From Pseudomonas segetis (lineage in GTDB: Bacteria > Pseudomonadota > Gammaproteobacteria > Pseudomonadales > Pseudomonadaceae), in NCBI RefSeq assembly GCF_900188155.1, contig NZ_FZOG01000003.1:124001-188000 (forward strand): a DNA stretch of 64,000 nucleotides, read 5' to 3'. Positions 9,308-19,953 of the stretch are shown one piece after another. The notes below the pieces were generated by a model that saw only the letters and a list, made by a program, of their open reading frames with translations, was not told where the DNA came from and made no database searches. The position numbers and the translations under genes are program-made. Within the stretch, counting starts at the first letter, position 1. Each line of letters begins with the position of its first letter.

Positions 9308-10342
9308 TCAATAACTTTTAAATGGGTTGGCAATAACGGGAATAAACATGAATCTCAAGTTCCAGTCCGCATCGTATTCGTCACCCTTGACCACGCTGTA
9401 TTGCATTTCCACGGCAAAACGCACCGGCAGTTTATTAATTTTAATGACATTGGAGTAACCCAGGCCAATTGGGAAATTAACTTTCTCGCCGCTGTCCGCT
9501 TTCCAGTTAACTCTGACGTTTGGCGTCATGCCAACCAACTCGGTGCCGCTGAGGCGGTAATTCAAAAAATACTGGATGTCCGACTGGCTGGTATCTTCAC
9601 GGTCATCATCACCGGCGTAGGACCACCAATGCTGGGCCAGCACTCCCACGTTCCAGCCTCCCGGGTTTGGCGCAAGCGAGGCAAGCAGCACCGCCGGTCC
9701 CGCCTGGTATTTACCCTGTCCCAGAACATCCTCTTCAGCGGTTGGGAATAGCTGGGTGACACCCACGCCCCAGACCAACCCGTCGTCGCGCGCTGGCCCT
9801 GTCAAAGTCAGCAAGCCTGTATCGCCAAAGCCAGTTGTACGACCGTTATAGGGATAATTATGGCTTAGCAGCTTATCCGTTGGAATGTCCCCGGCACGCC
9901 CCTGTAGAGCGTCTCCGAAGCTATCATCGAGAGGTGATGACTGGTATTGCACCACCGGACGTACAATCAGGTTCCATTCGTCGTCACCCACGTCAAATGG
10001 AAATGACATGACCGGCTGGAATTTTGTCGAGTTAGCCCAGCGCCCATTGCTGGGTAATGCGTCGTTGTCGCCGTCCATATGGGTGTAGTCATTCTGAAAC
10101 CACAACATCCAGGCGGCGCCCAATGGATTGGCTGTCGCCTTGGCCAGCTTTTCCAACTCCGCAGCGTCCGACCCGGCAGTCTCGCTGCCCTGGGGTTTGG
10201 TTGAGTCGCTATCCTCAGGCCCGCTACCCGGTAACTGGGCCGCAGAGGTCTTCTCGTCAGCGGGTAGCGATTGCGCCAGAACGGCGCTTGGAAGCACACT
10301 TGCTATGCCACAGACAAAGGTTAAACAGGTCGGTAGATTCAT
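9308..10342 (-). CDS. outer-membrane beta-barrel-like protein ('neuromedin U'-type annotation)
   Basis: A 344-residue exported protein with signal peptide ending near 'SAVLAQS'. Residues 25-60 form a low-complexity linker rich in S, D, E, P and G, followed by 'ANPLGAAWMLWFQND' and a long region of alternating amphipathic strands, finishing with an aromatic 'FKSY' end as outer-membrane barrels often do. Bacterial homologues are often labelled 'neuromedin U' by mistaken transfer, or grouped with the phenol-degradation MetA-like barrels. The ATG at 10342 has GGGAG 8 bases upstream; a GTG at 10351 overlaps that site. A role as a passive outer-membrane channel is inference. Confidence 0.7.
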   Translation of the reverse strand: MNLPTCLTFVCGIASVLPSAVLAQSLPADEKTSAAQLPGSGPEDSDSTKPQGSETAGSDAAELEKLAKATANPLGAAWMLWFQNDYTHMDGDNDALPSNGRWANSTKFQPVMSFPFDVGDDEWNLIVRPVVQYQSSPLDDSFGDALQGRAGDIPTDKLLSHNYPYNGRTTGFGDTGLLTLTGPARDDGLVWGVGVTQLFPTAEEDVLGQGKYQAGPAVLLASLAPNPGGWNVGVLAQHWWSYAGDDDREDTSQSDIQYFLNYRLSGTELVGMTPNVRVNWKADSGEKVNFPIGLGYSNVIKINKLPVRFAVEMQYSVVKGDEYDADWNLRFMFIPVIANPFKSY

Positions 10343-10351
10343 TGTAAACAC

Positions 10352-10767
10352 TCCCTTTTTAAACGAATCTCCTGTCAGGCAGAACTACAAGAAGCACTAA
10401 CAGACTTCTAATTAGTTGAAAACAATCAACTAAGCACGCAAGAGTCTAATATGACCCTGCCCATGCAGTGAACATAATAAATAGACTATTGACCTGCGTC
10501 ATATAATATTTAACCGAATTCACCCATCTCAAATACAAGCATTCTGCATATACTCGACATATCTAATTTAAACCGGCATTGGTTATTGCACTCACTCCGG
10601 ATAACGAACCTCTGGAAAAGGGAGTGAACGAAGATAGGACAAGGCGCAACAGCAGCCAAACCAAGCGCTGTGGTTTTTCAGGGGATTCTGTCGGATTGGA
10701 TGGCCTGGGGAAGGCCATCCAGGCGGGACAGGCGCCCTCCAGGAGCGCCCTCGACTCGACGTGATTA
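10352..10767. other. non-coding stretch between the barrel gene and pbpG
   Basis: The part 10352-10600 is visibly AT-rich and probably holds the leftward promoter of the barrel gene. It is followed by a small inverted-repeat element (10607-10688). Next comes a perfect hairpin at 10698-10720 (arms GGATGGCCT and AGGCCATCC) and a second GC-rich dyad GGCGCCCTCC/GGAGCGCC near 10731-10750, which may stop leftward transcription from pbpG. No convincing small gene was seen. Confidence 0.6.
10607..10688. repeat. short inverted-repeat element, copy 1
   Basis: This segment starts CCTCTGGAAAAGGG and ends GTGGTTTTTCAGGGG, so its ends are imperfect inverted repeats. Its interior ACGAAGATAGGACAAGGCGCAAC closely matches the element at 35792-35901 (ACGGCGATAGAACAAGGCGCAAC). 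Compared with that copy it lacks about 29 internal bases. The structure suggests a non-autonomous, MITE-like or REP-like repeat. Confidence 0.7.
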
Positions 10768-11679
10768 TCAGCGCTGCGCTTGCATCTGGCGCTGAGCCTG
10801 CTTTTGCTGGCGATAGGCAATAGCCGCTGGCGGAACCGGGGTTATGGCGCCGGTTTCCATCCATTTTTTCAAGCGATTCGCATCGGCCATATGGGTGTAC
10901 TTGCCGAATGCATCAAGTACCACAAAGGCCACCGGGCGCTTATTCATCACCGTGCGCATCACCAGACAATGGCCAGCCTCGTCGGTGTAGCCCGTTTTAG
11001 TCAACTGGACACTCCAGTTTGGCTTGCGCACCAAACCGTTGGTATTGCGAAAACCCAGGCTGTAGTTGGGTTTGCGGAAAGCCACGGTTTTATCGTCAGA
11101 GGTACTGAGCTCGCCGAGCAACGGATAATTGCGCGTGGCCTTGAGCAGTAATACCAGGTCGGTCGCGGTCGAAACGTTATGCGGCGACAGGCCGGTCGGC
11201 TCAACATAATGGGTATTTCTCATGCCCAGCGACCGTGCCTTGGCATTCATTGCGGCTATAAATGCAGTCTGGCCACCCGGATAATGATGGGCGAGGCTCG
11301 CCGCAGCGCGGTTTTCAGATGACATCAGCGCCAGCAGTAACATGTTGCGACGGCTGATCTCGCTGCCAACCCGGACCCGGGAGAATACCCCGCGCATTTC
11401 CTGGGTGTCGGCAATATTGATGTCGAGCATCTCGTCCATCGGTAACTTGGCGTCCAGGGTAACCACGGCAGTCATCAGCTTGGTCACCGAGGCGATGGGC
11501 AACACCATATTGGGGTTACTCGAATAAAGCACCTTGTTGGTATTCAGATCGACCAACAACGCACTACCCGCCGCAAGTTCTTGACGAGCAGTGGCTTTAG
11601 TCGCGGCCTGCACATTTGATGTAGCTACTACGCTGCTGCAAACCAGCAACAAACTGACTATCGAATGACGAATTTTCAA
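10768..11679 (-). CDS. pbpG: D-alanyl-D-alanine endopeptidase (PBP7/PbpG type)
   Basis: The 303-residue product has a signal peptide ending near 'SNVQA' and the three S11 (D-Ala-D-Ala peptidase) motifs: SVTK with catalytic S64 and K67, SSEN near residue 121, and KTGYT near residue 217. This set and length fit PBP7/8 endopeptidases, which cut D,D crosslinks in peptidoglycan. The start is taken as TTG at 11679 because GGTGAG lies 6 bases upstream and the protein then begins MKIRHSIV, a normal signal peptide; an ATG at 11730 would add 17 residues in front of it. Confidence 0.88.
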   Translation of the reverse strand: MKIRHSIVSLLLVCSSVVATSNVQAATKATARQELAAGSALLVDLNTNKVLYSSNPNMVLPIASVTKLMTAVVTLDAKLPMDEMLDINIADTQEMRGVFSRVRVGSEISRRNMLLLALMSSENRAAASLAHHYPGGQTAFIAAMNAKARSLGMRNTHYVEPTGLSPHNVSTATDLVLLLKATRNYPLLGELSTSDDKTVAFRKPNYSLGFRNTNGLVRKPNWSVQLTKTGYTDEAGHCLVMRTVMNKRPVAFVVLDAFGKYTHMADANRLKKWMETGAITPVPPAAIAYRQQKQAQRQMQAQR

Positions 11680-12041
11680 GAGAAGCTCACCGAGCAAAAT
11701 GGAAAGAGCCTGAACCCTGCGTTCAAGCACATGGAAAACCTCTGAATCACCTCGCAGGTGATGTTGCCTAACGCTGGAAAGCGGCTTCGTTAAGTTGAAC
11801 TTACTTTAGTACGGCCTCAAGGGACCGACAACATCGATCAAAGGCGCATGAACAACCGATAAATCGAACACAACCGCGCTGACGGCGGCCTCTGGCTGTT
11901 GCGTGTTACACCTTGCACCTACGCTGTCTGCGGCATGCTTCAGAGGGGCCTCAAGTATACGGAAATCATCCTGGGTTCTTGGAGCCCCCAGCCCCGATGA
12001 TGTTCATACCTTTCGTCTGCAAAGCACACAAAATAACGGGT
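11680..12041. other. non-coding stretch between pbpG and the LysR gene
   Basis: The stretch lies upstream of pbpG and downstream of the leftward LysR gene. I see no open frame with family features, no clear terminator and no tRNA. A short piece near 12033-12055 resembles the 3' end of a tRNA but lacks a stable stem and runs into the LysR coding end. Confidence 0.5.
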
Positions 12042-12950
12042 TCAAGTCCCTGCCAGCTCACCTTGCAGCCAATCGACGAACTGTTGGGTGATACGTTGTC
12101 GGCGCTTGCGCTCGGGCAGCACCAGGTAATAACCCAACCCTGAGCGCGCCTGGCCCTCACAAGCACGGCACAATAACCCCTGCTCCAGCAACTCATCGAC
12201 CAGATAGCGCCAGCCGATTGCCACACCCTGGCCGGCTATCGCAGCCTGGATCAACAAGGTGTAATTGTCGAAACGCAAACTGCCTGGGCTCGGCGCCTCG
12301 GCAATACCTAGCGCGTTGAACAAGCCTTGCCAGTCATACCAGCTGGCACGACTTTCTGGGCGTAAATGCAACAATGGCAGTTGTGCCAACAGCGCCGGCG
12401 CCACAGGCTGCGCATGGTCCTTGAGTAACTGCGCGCTGCATACCGGGTAGACCTCTTCGGCGAACAGCAGCTGCGACTGGCCGTTCTTGACCCGACCATC
12501 ACCAAAGGCAATCGCCACATCAATTTCAGCCGATAGGGCTCCAAGATCCCGCTCGCCAGTCAGCAGGCTGACATCCACCTCGGGGTACAGCTGGTTGAAG
12601 CGCTTGAGCCGAGGCATCAACCAATACGCCGCGAAGGCAAAATCAGTCGCCACCTGGAGCACCTCGTGTTGTTGCTGCGCGGTGACCGCTCGCAACCCTG
12701 CATCGAGCGTGCCCAGGCCGTCCTGGACATAGCTCAGCAGCTGCTCGCCCGCCTCGGTCAAAACGATGCCCCGATAAACCCGGTCAAAAAGCCGGGTATG
12801 AAGACGTTGCTCAAGACGCTTGATCTGCTGGCTGATCGCTGGCTGGCTTGTGCCCAGTTCAAAGGCGGCGGCGGTGAAACTCAGTTGGCGAGCGGCGGAC
12901 TCAAAGACTCGCAGCACATCAAGGGACAGGTCATTGAAGTGTCCATACAT
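12042..12950 (-). CDS. LysR-family regulator of choline-O-sulfate utilisation
   Basis: A 302-residue LysR-type regulator with N-terminal helix-turn-helix 'LSFTAAAFELGTSQPAISQQIKRLE' region at residues 23-47 and a C-terminal ligand-binding domain. It is divergent from betC with 113 bases between the start codons, the typical arrangement of a LysR regulator and its target. Homologues next to choline sulfatase genes in pseudomonads and rhizobia are annotated as choline sulfate-utilisation regulators, so choline or choline-O-sulfate is the likely inducer. The gene does not resemble the TetR-type BetI regulator. Confidence 0.85.
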   Translation of the reverse strand: MYGHFNDLSLDVLRVFESAARQLSFTAAAFELGTSQPAISQQIKRLEQRLHTRLFDRVYRGIVLTEAGEQLLSYVQDGLGTLDAGLRAVTAQQQHEVLQVATDFAFAAYWLMPRLKRFNQLYPEVDVSLLTGERDLGALSAEIDVAIAFGDGRVKNGQSQLLFAEEVYPVCSAQLLKDHAQPVAPALLAQLPLLHLRPESRASWYDWQGLFNALGIAEAPSPGSLRFDNYTLLIQAAIAGQGVAIGWRYLVDELLEQGLLCRACEGQARSGLGYYLVLPERKRRQRITQQFVDWLQGELAGT

Positions 12951-13063
12951 AAGCTGAAGTTATCCAAGCTATGTGTTTGATATGGGTTTACCCCAGTTTT
13001 CGTTGACTTGATTATAGATACCGCACTGTCGCATAAATTTTTTATATGGAATACAGGCCTGCC

Positions 13064-14578
13064 ATGAAACGACCCAACATCCTCTTCATCATGGCCGACC
13101 AGATGGCCGCACCTATCTTGCCGCTGCACAATGGCAAGTCGCAGATCAAGATGCCAAACCTGATGCGCCTGGCCGAATCAGCCGTGGTTTTCGATTCCGC
13201 CTATTGCAACAGCCCGCTGTGCGCGCCATCGCGCTTCACCTTGGTCAGCGGCCAGTTACCGAGCAAAATCGGCGCCTACGATAACGCCGCAGACTTGCCC
13301 GCGGATGTACCAACCTACGCGCACTACTTGCGTTTGCTCGGCTATCACACGGCCTTGTCGGGCAAGATGCACTTCTGTGGCCCGGACCAGCTGCATGGCT
13401 ATGAGCAGCGCCTGACCAGCGACATTTACCCAGCGGACTACGGCTGGGCAGTCAACTGGGATGCGCCCGAAGAGCGCTTGAGTTGGTACCACAACATGTC
13501 TTCGGTACTGCAAGCCGGGCCATGCGTGCGCAGCAACCAGCTGGACTTCGATGAAGAAGTGGTGTTCAAGGCCCAGCAGTACCTTTATGACCATGTACGT
13601 ACGGGCGCTGACCAACCGTTCTGCCTGACCGTATCCATGACCCATCCCCACGACCCCTACACCATCACCCGGGAGTTTTGGGATATGTATGAAGGTGTCG
13701 ATATCGACTTGCCCGAACACTTCATCGAGCAAGACCAGCAAGACCCACACGCCAAGCGAGTGATGAAAGTCATCGACCTGTGGGATAAGCCGATGCCCGA
13801 AGACAAGATCAAGGATGCCCGCCGCGCCTATTACGGCGCATGCAGCTATATCGACAACAACATTGGCAAGCTGCTGAAAACCCTGAAGGACTGTGGCCTG
13901 GACGATGACACCATCATCGTTTTCTCAGGTGATCATGGCGATATGCTTGGCGAGCGCGGCCTCTGGTACAAGATGCAGTGGTATGAAATGTCTGCCCGCG
14001 TACCCATGCTGGTACATGCGCCCAAGCGTTTTGCGGCGAGGCGCATCAGCCAATCGGTATCGACCATGGATTTGCTGCCGACCTTCGTTGAACTTGCAGG
14101 CGGCAAGGTTGATCCAGACCTGGCGCTTGATGGGCGTTCCCTGCTCCCGCATCTGGAAACCGGCTCAGGTCACGACCAGGTATTGGGCGAATACATGGCT
14201 GAAGGCAGCAACAGCCCACTGATGATGGTTCGCCGCGGCGACTACAAGCTGATCTTCTCGGAGGTCGACCCACTGATGCTGTTCGATGTGCGCAATGATC
14301 CCCAAGAACGCGAGAATCTCGCCAACTCGGCCGATCACCAAACCGTACTCGCCAGCTTGCTCCAGCAAGCCTGGGACCAATGGGATATTCCCGCGATCCA
14401 CAAGGCGACACTGGCCAGCCAACGCCGTCGCCGCTTCGTAGCCCAGGCCCTTGGCCAAGGCACACTCAAGAGCTGGGATCACCAGCCAATGGTCGATGCC
14501 AGCCAGCAGTACATGCGCAACCACATCGACCTCGACGACCTTGAGCGGCGTGCACGCTATCCTCAGGTGGACGCTTGA
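13064..14578 (+). CDS. betC: choline-sulfatase
   Basis: The 504-residue product is a type I sulfatase. The signature CAPSR (C53-x-P-S-R) is present; C53 is expected to be converted to formylglycine, the catalytic residue. Metal ligands are visible in 'IMADQ' near the N-terminus and 'VFSGDHGDMLGE' near residue 290. The C-terminal extension 'MRNHIDLDDLERRARYP' is typical of choline sulfatases. The enzyme hydrolyses choline-O-sulfate to choline and sulfate in the cytoplasm, feeding glycine betaine synthesis and sulfur supply. The ATG at 13064 starts directly at MKRPNIL; an upstream ATG at 13046 lacks a ribosome site. Confidence 0.95.
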   Translation: MKRPNILFIMADQMAAPILPLHNGKSQIKMPNLMRLAESAVVFDSAYCNSPLCAPSRFTLVSGQLPSKIGAYDNAADLPADVPTYAHYLRLLGYHTALSGKMHFCGPDQLHGYEQRLTSDIYPADYGWAVNWDAPEERLSWYHNMSSVLQAGPCVRSNQLDFDEEVVFKAQQYLYDHVRTGADQPFCLTVSMTHPHDPYTITREFWDMYEGVDIDLPEHFIEQDQQDPHAKRVMKVIDLWDKPMPEDKIKDARRAYYGACSYIDNNIGKLLKTLKDCGLDDDTIIVFSGDHGDMLGERGLWYKMQWYEMSARVPMLVHAPKRFAARRISQSVSTMDLLPTFVELAGGKVDPDLALDGRSLLPHLETGSGHDQVLGEYMAEGSNSPLMMVRRGDYKLIFSEVDPLMLFDVRNDPQERENLANSADHQTVLASLLQQAWDQWDIPAIHKATLASQRRRRFVAQALGQGTLKSWDHQPMVDASQQYMRNHIDLDDLERRARYPQVDA

Positions 14579-14672
14579 TAACCCGAGGATTTTTATCAAT
14601 CAAATTGAACTGCCATCACTGACTGCCGTCAGCTAAATGCCGAGGCAGGAAAACTACAAATAAGGAGAAGGC

Positions 14673-15596
14673 ATGAACACACTCACACCCCTCGTTGCAG
14701 GTAGCCTGTTACTGGCTGCCAGCATAGGTGCCCAGGCCGAAGACGCAAGCTGCGGTACGGTCAAGCTAGGTGATCCAGGCTGGAGTGACATTGCCGTTAC
14801 CAATGGCGTCACCAGTTTCATCCTCGACAGCCTGGGCTACCAAAGCCAAACCCAGACGCTGGCGGTGCCAATCATTTTCGCCGGCTTGCAAAAAGGACAG
14901 GTCGATGTGTTCATGGGCAACTGGATGCCGGCCCAGCAAAGCAACTACGACAAGTTTGTCGCCAGCGGCAAGGTCGACAATCTCAAGCAAAACCTGACCG
15001 GCACTGAATACACCCTCGCAGTACCGACCTATGCCTACGAGGCTGGGGTCAAGACCTTTGCCGACCTGAACAAGTTTGCCGACAAGTTCGACCATAAGCT
15101 CTACGGCATCGCCTCCGGCTCACCGGGAAATGAGTCGATCCGCAAGATGATTGAAACAAACGACTTCAACCTCAAGGACTGGAAGCTGGTTGAGTCCAGC
15201 GAACAAGCCATGCTGGTTCAGGTCGGCCGGGCAATAAAGCGCGACCAGTTCGTGGTATTCCTCGGCTGGACACCACATCCGATGAATGTGCAGTACGACA
15301 TGAAGTACCTCAAGGGCGGCGAAGCCTACTTTGGTGAAACCGGCAGTGTGAACACCCTCGCCCGCAAAGGGTATGCACAACAGTGCCCGAATGTGGGCAA
15401 ACTGCTGAGCAACCTCAGCTTCACCCAGGAGATGGAAAACTCGGTGATGGATAAGGTGCTGAGCAAGCAGGCGAGCAACAGCGAAGCCGTCAAGGCCTGG
15501 ATGAGCGCCAATCCAGAGGTGGTCAAAGGCTGGCTTGAAGGGGTCAAGACCCTCGACGGCGGCGACGGTCTTGAAGCGGTTCAAGCCAAGCTATAA
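14673..15596 (+). CDS. choX: choline ABC transporter substrate-binding protein
   Basis: A 307-residue periplasmic protein with signal peptide ending at GAQA near residue 22. It matches the ChoX/OpuAC family: 'VKLGDPGWSDI', 'VDVFMGNWMPAQ' and 'FLGWTPHPMN' supply the tryptophans that form the aromatic cage for the quaternary amine. ChoX proteins bind choline and acetylcholine. AAGGAGAAGGC precedes the ATG. It follows betC by 94 bases and is probably in the same operon; the matching permease and ATPase genes are not in the neighbourhood, so it must dock on a permease encoded elsewhere. Whether it also binds choline-O-sulfate is an open possibility. Confidence 0.92.
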   Translation: MNTLTPLVAGSLLLAASIGAQAEDASCGTVKLGDPGWSDIAVTNGVTSFILDSLGYQSQTQTLAVPIIFAGLQKGQVDVFMGNWMPAQQSNYDKFVASGKVDNLKQNLTGTEYTLAVPTYAYEAGVKTFADLNKFADKFDHKLYGIASGSPGNESIRKMIETNDFNLKDWKLVESSEQAMLVQVGRAIKRDQFVVFLGWTPHPMNVQYDMKYLKGGEAYFGETGSVNTLARKGYAQQCPNVGKLLSNLSFTQEMENSVMDKVLSKQASNSEAVKAWMSANPEVVKGWLEGVKTLDGGDGLEAVQAKL

Positions 15597-15607
15597 ACCC
15601 ATCGCGG

Positions 15608-15636
15608 GCTGGCGGGCTTGGTCAGAGCCCACCAGC
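15608..15636 (+). terminator. hairpin after the choline-binding protein gene
   Basis: Arms GCTGGCGGGCT and AGCCCACCAGC pair with one mismatch around a 7-base loop, 12 bases after the choX stop codon. There is no T run, so it may be a weak terminator or an mRNA-end stabiliser. Confidence 0.45.
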
Positions 15637-15793
15637 TGGCGGCGAATGAATTCAGATACCAGCAGTAGATTTATCCACACAACCTGGCACTCATTGAAAT
15701 AGCCGAGGCGGAATACGCCATACTGATGCCTATTGTTAAGTTGTTTAGGGCTCTGCATCCCATGCATCGCAACTCAAACGTTACCCTTCGCTA

Positions 15794-17362
15794 ATGCGTC
15801 GACCTAGCCTACAAAGCCTGTTGCCATTCCTGCGCTGGCTACCGACCACCAGCCGCAAGACCCTGGGCAACGACGCACTGGTCGGCTTGACCGGAGCAAT
15901 CCTGGCATTGCCACAATCGATCGCCTACGCGCTGATCGCCGGGCTGCCACCCGAGTACGGCCTGTACGCGGCGATCGTGCCGGTGATCATTGCCTCGCTC
16001 TGGGGCTCTTCCTGGCACCTGATCTGCGGGCCAACAGCAGCCATTTCCATTGTTTTGTTCACCAGCGTCAGCCCGTTGGCCAAGCCCGGCAGCGATGACT
16101 TTGTTGCACTTATCCTGCTTCTCAGTTTTATCGCCGGGCTGTTCCAGTGGCTGCTGGGGCTGATGCGCTTTGGAGCCCTGGTCAACTTCGTCTCACACTC
16201 GGTGGTGCTGGGTTTTACCCTTGGCGCGGCCGTAGTGATTGCCTTGGGACAACTGCCAAACTTGCTCGGCATCGATATCCCCAGTCAGAAAACCGCACTG
16301 AGCACAGTGGTCAATATCAGCCAGCACCTGGGCGAGAGCGACTGGCGCTCCATAGGGCTGGCGACATTTACTCTGGCCGTCAGCTTGCTGTGCAAGCAGC
16401 TCTGGCCACGTTCTCCAGCCTTGTTGATCAGCCTGGTGGCGGGCAGCCTGGCGGTAGCCGCCCTGCCGCAGCTGCTCGGTCATGTCACACTGGTCAGCCC
16501 ATTCGAGGGCAAGCTACCGCCACTGGTATGGCTCGATTTCGATCTGGAAAACGTACTGCAATTGCTGCCGGCCGCCATTGCGTGCGGCATGCTCGGACTT
16601 GTGACCAGTCTGTCGATCGCCCGTTCGCTGGCGACCAAGTCGCAACAGTTCCTCGATGCCAACCAGGAGGTTCGCGCCCAGGGCTTATCCAACATCATCG
16701 GTCCATGGTTTTCCGGCTCGCTGTCGGCCGGCTCGTTCACCCGCTCTGCACTCAACCTTCAAGCGGGCGCACGCTCGCCACTGGCTGGGGTTTTCTCGGC
16801 CATTCTGGTGGCACTGTTTGCCTTGTTCGGCGCCCAGTTGATCGAGCACATCCCACTGCCGTGCATGGCGGCGGGCATCCTGCTGATCTGCTGGGGATTA
16901 CTGGACATTGCCGGGGTCAAGGCACTGTACCGGGTGAGCCGTTCGGAATTCCTGGTGATGCTGCTAACCCTGACCGCGACACTGGTAATGGAGTTGCAAA
17001 CGGCAATCTACGCCGGTGTCCTGGCTTCGCTGTTCTTCTACCTCAAACGCACCTCGCAACCGCGAGTGAAGTTTTGGCAGGACGGCGATGAAGAGTTGTT
17101 GCGGGTCGAAGGCTCGATATTTTTTGGTGCCTGCCACTACTTGCAGCAGATCATCCAGCGCAGCCGTGGCGAACGGGTGATTATCGACGCGCACCACGTC
17201 AACTTCATTGATTACGCCGGAATTGAGATGCTTCATCAAGAAGCACGGCGCCTGCGCGGGCAAAAGCGCAGCTTGATCCTGCGCCGGGCGCGGCCACAGG
17301 TGATCGAGGAAATCCAGAAGCTACAGGGCGCGGAGCAATGCCCTGTTATTTTCGAGGATTGA
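15794..17362 (+). CDS. SulP-family inorganic anion transporter with STAS domain
   Basis: The 522-residue product has a SulP core (residues 25-400) with many membrane helices, including 'ALPQSIAYALIAGLPPEYGLYAAIVP', the SulP signature, here split in mention to GLPPEYGLYAA. A C-terminal STAS domain (about 430-520) follows. SulP proteins move sulfate, bicarbonate, chloride or organic sulfate esters. Its position just downstream of betC and choX makes sulfate released from choline-O-sulfate, or choline-O-sulfate itself, the attractive substrate, but this is inference. The start codon lacks a clear ribosome site, so the true start may differ slightly. Confidence 0.88.
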   Translation: MRRPSLQSLLPFLRWLPTTSRKTLGNDALVGLTGAILALPQSIAYALIAGLPPEYGLYAAIVPVIIASLWGSSWHLICGPTAAISIVLFTSVSPLAKPGSDDFVALILLLSFIAGLFQWLLGLMRFGALVNFVSHSVVLGFTLGAAVVIALGQLPNLLGIDIPSQKTALSTVVNISQHLGESDWRSIGLATFTLAVSLLCKQLWPRSPALLISLVAGSLAVAALPQLLGHVTLVSPFEGKLPPLVWLDFDLENVLQLLPAAIACGMLGLVTSLSIARSLATKSQQFLDANQEVRAQGLSNIIGPWFSGSLSAGSFTRSALNLQAGARSPLAGVFSAILVALFALFGAQLIEHIPLPCMAAGILLICWGLLDIAGVKALYRVSRSEFLVMLLTLTATLVMELQTAIYAGVLASLFFYLKRTSQPRVKFWQDGDEELLRVEGSIFFGACHYLQQIIQRSRGERVIIDAHHVNFIDYAGIEMLHQEARRLRGQKRSLILRRARPQVIEEIQKLQGAEQCPVIFED

Positions 17363-17370
17363 CCAGGCCT

Positions 17371-18192
17371 CTATGTGGCCAGCAAGCGCCGTAGCTCAGC
17401 CAGCACCGCTGCCGTTGCCGGACGCACGCCACGCCAGATGAAGAACGCCTCGGCGGCCTGCTCAACCAGCATGCCCAGGCCATCAATGGTGCGCGCAGCG
17501 CCTTGCTCGGCCGCCCAACGATTAAACGCCGTGGGTTCATTGCTGTACATCATGTCGTAGCACAGGGTGTGCCCAAGCTTGATCAAGCTGCTGGCAATCG
17601 GCGGGACATCGCCAGCCAGGCTTGCCGAAGTACCGTTGACAATCAGGTCTACCGGCGCATCAATCCAGTCAAAGCCGGAGGCTGCGATAGGGCCCAGATC
17701 TGCGAATTGCCGGGCCAGTTGCTCGGCCTTTTCAACCGTACGGTTGGCAATCACCACGCTGCCTGGCTGCTCGGCCATAAAGGGCTCGATGATGCCTCTG
17801 ACAGCGCCGCCCGCCCCCAATATCAAAATGCGCTTGCCGCGTAGAAAGAACCCGGCATTGATCTGGAGATCGCGCACCAGCCCTGCACCATCGGTGTTGT
17901 CACCGACCAGCGTGCCGTCCAGGAGCTTTTTCAAGGTATTGACCGCACCTGCCCGCTGCGCTCGTGCAGACAAGCTGTCCGCCAGGGCGAAGGCCTGCTC
18001 CTTGAAGGGCACGGTAACATTGGCACCCTTGCCTTCGGTGAAGAAGTCCCGAGCGAAGTCACTGAAGCCATCAAGCGGCGTCAGCAGGGCTTCATAGCTC
18101 AGCTGTTGATTGGTTTGCTCAGCAAATAAGCGGTGGATCAAGGGCGACTTGCTGTGGCCGATTGGATTACCGAATACGCCGTAACGGTCCAT
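17371..18192 (-). CDS. aroE: shikimate dehydrogenase
   Basis: The 273-residue enzyme reduces 3-dehydroshikimate to shikimate with NADPH, in aromatic amino acid synthesis. Seen are the substrate-binding start '[14 protein letters not shown]' (residues 3-16), catalytic K in 'NVTVPFKE', D in '[10 protein letters not shown]', and the cofactor loop 'GAGGAVRG' followed by 'ANRTVEKAE', where N-R-T is the NADPH-specific signature. The ATG at 18192 fits this start. It lies downstream of the lytic transglycosylase-like gene on the same strand and 8 bases from the convergent SulP stop. Confidence 0.95.
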   Translation of the reverse strand: MDRYGVFGNPIGHSKSPLIHRLFAEQTNQQLSYEALLTPLDGFSDFARDFFTEGKGANVTVPFKEQAFALADSLSARAQRAGAVNTLKKLLDGTLVGDNTDGAGLVRDLQINAGFFLRGKRILILGAGGAVRGIIEPFMAEQPGSVVIANRTVEKAEQLARQFADLGPIAASGFDWIDAPVDLIVNGTSASLAGDVPPIASSLIKLGHTLCYDMMYSNEPTAFNRWAAEQGAARTIDGLGMLVEQAAEAFFIWRGVRPATAAVLAELRRLLAT

Positions 18193-18236
18193 GTTGGGGT
18201 CCCCGCTGTTAACTTCTGGCAATGACGCAGCAGGCC

Positions 18237-19780
<1,544 letters not shown>

Positions 19781-19953
19781 TTAAGCCGCACGGCTTGAGT
19801 TATGCGACGAAATCGGCGCACAGCATACCATTTGCACCCCGGTGATCGCAGTCGACACGAGTCAATTCGACGATAGATGCCCGGCAATGGGTGCCAAAAC
19901 AGGCTGCTGCGTGCATCATTAGGCAACTAACTTATCCTGAGATGGAGCCTGCA

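Noticed and set aside
12033..12060. Piece resembling a tRNA 3' half (GGGTTCAAGTCCC followed by a CCAGCTCACC end)
   Set aside because: The T stem has only three good pairs, no acceptor 5' half or anticodon arm was found upstream, and the bases encode the end of the LysR protein on the other strand.
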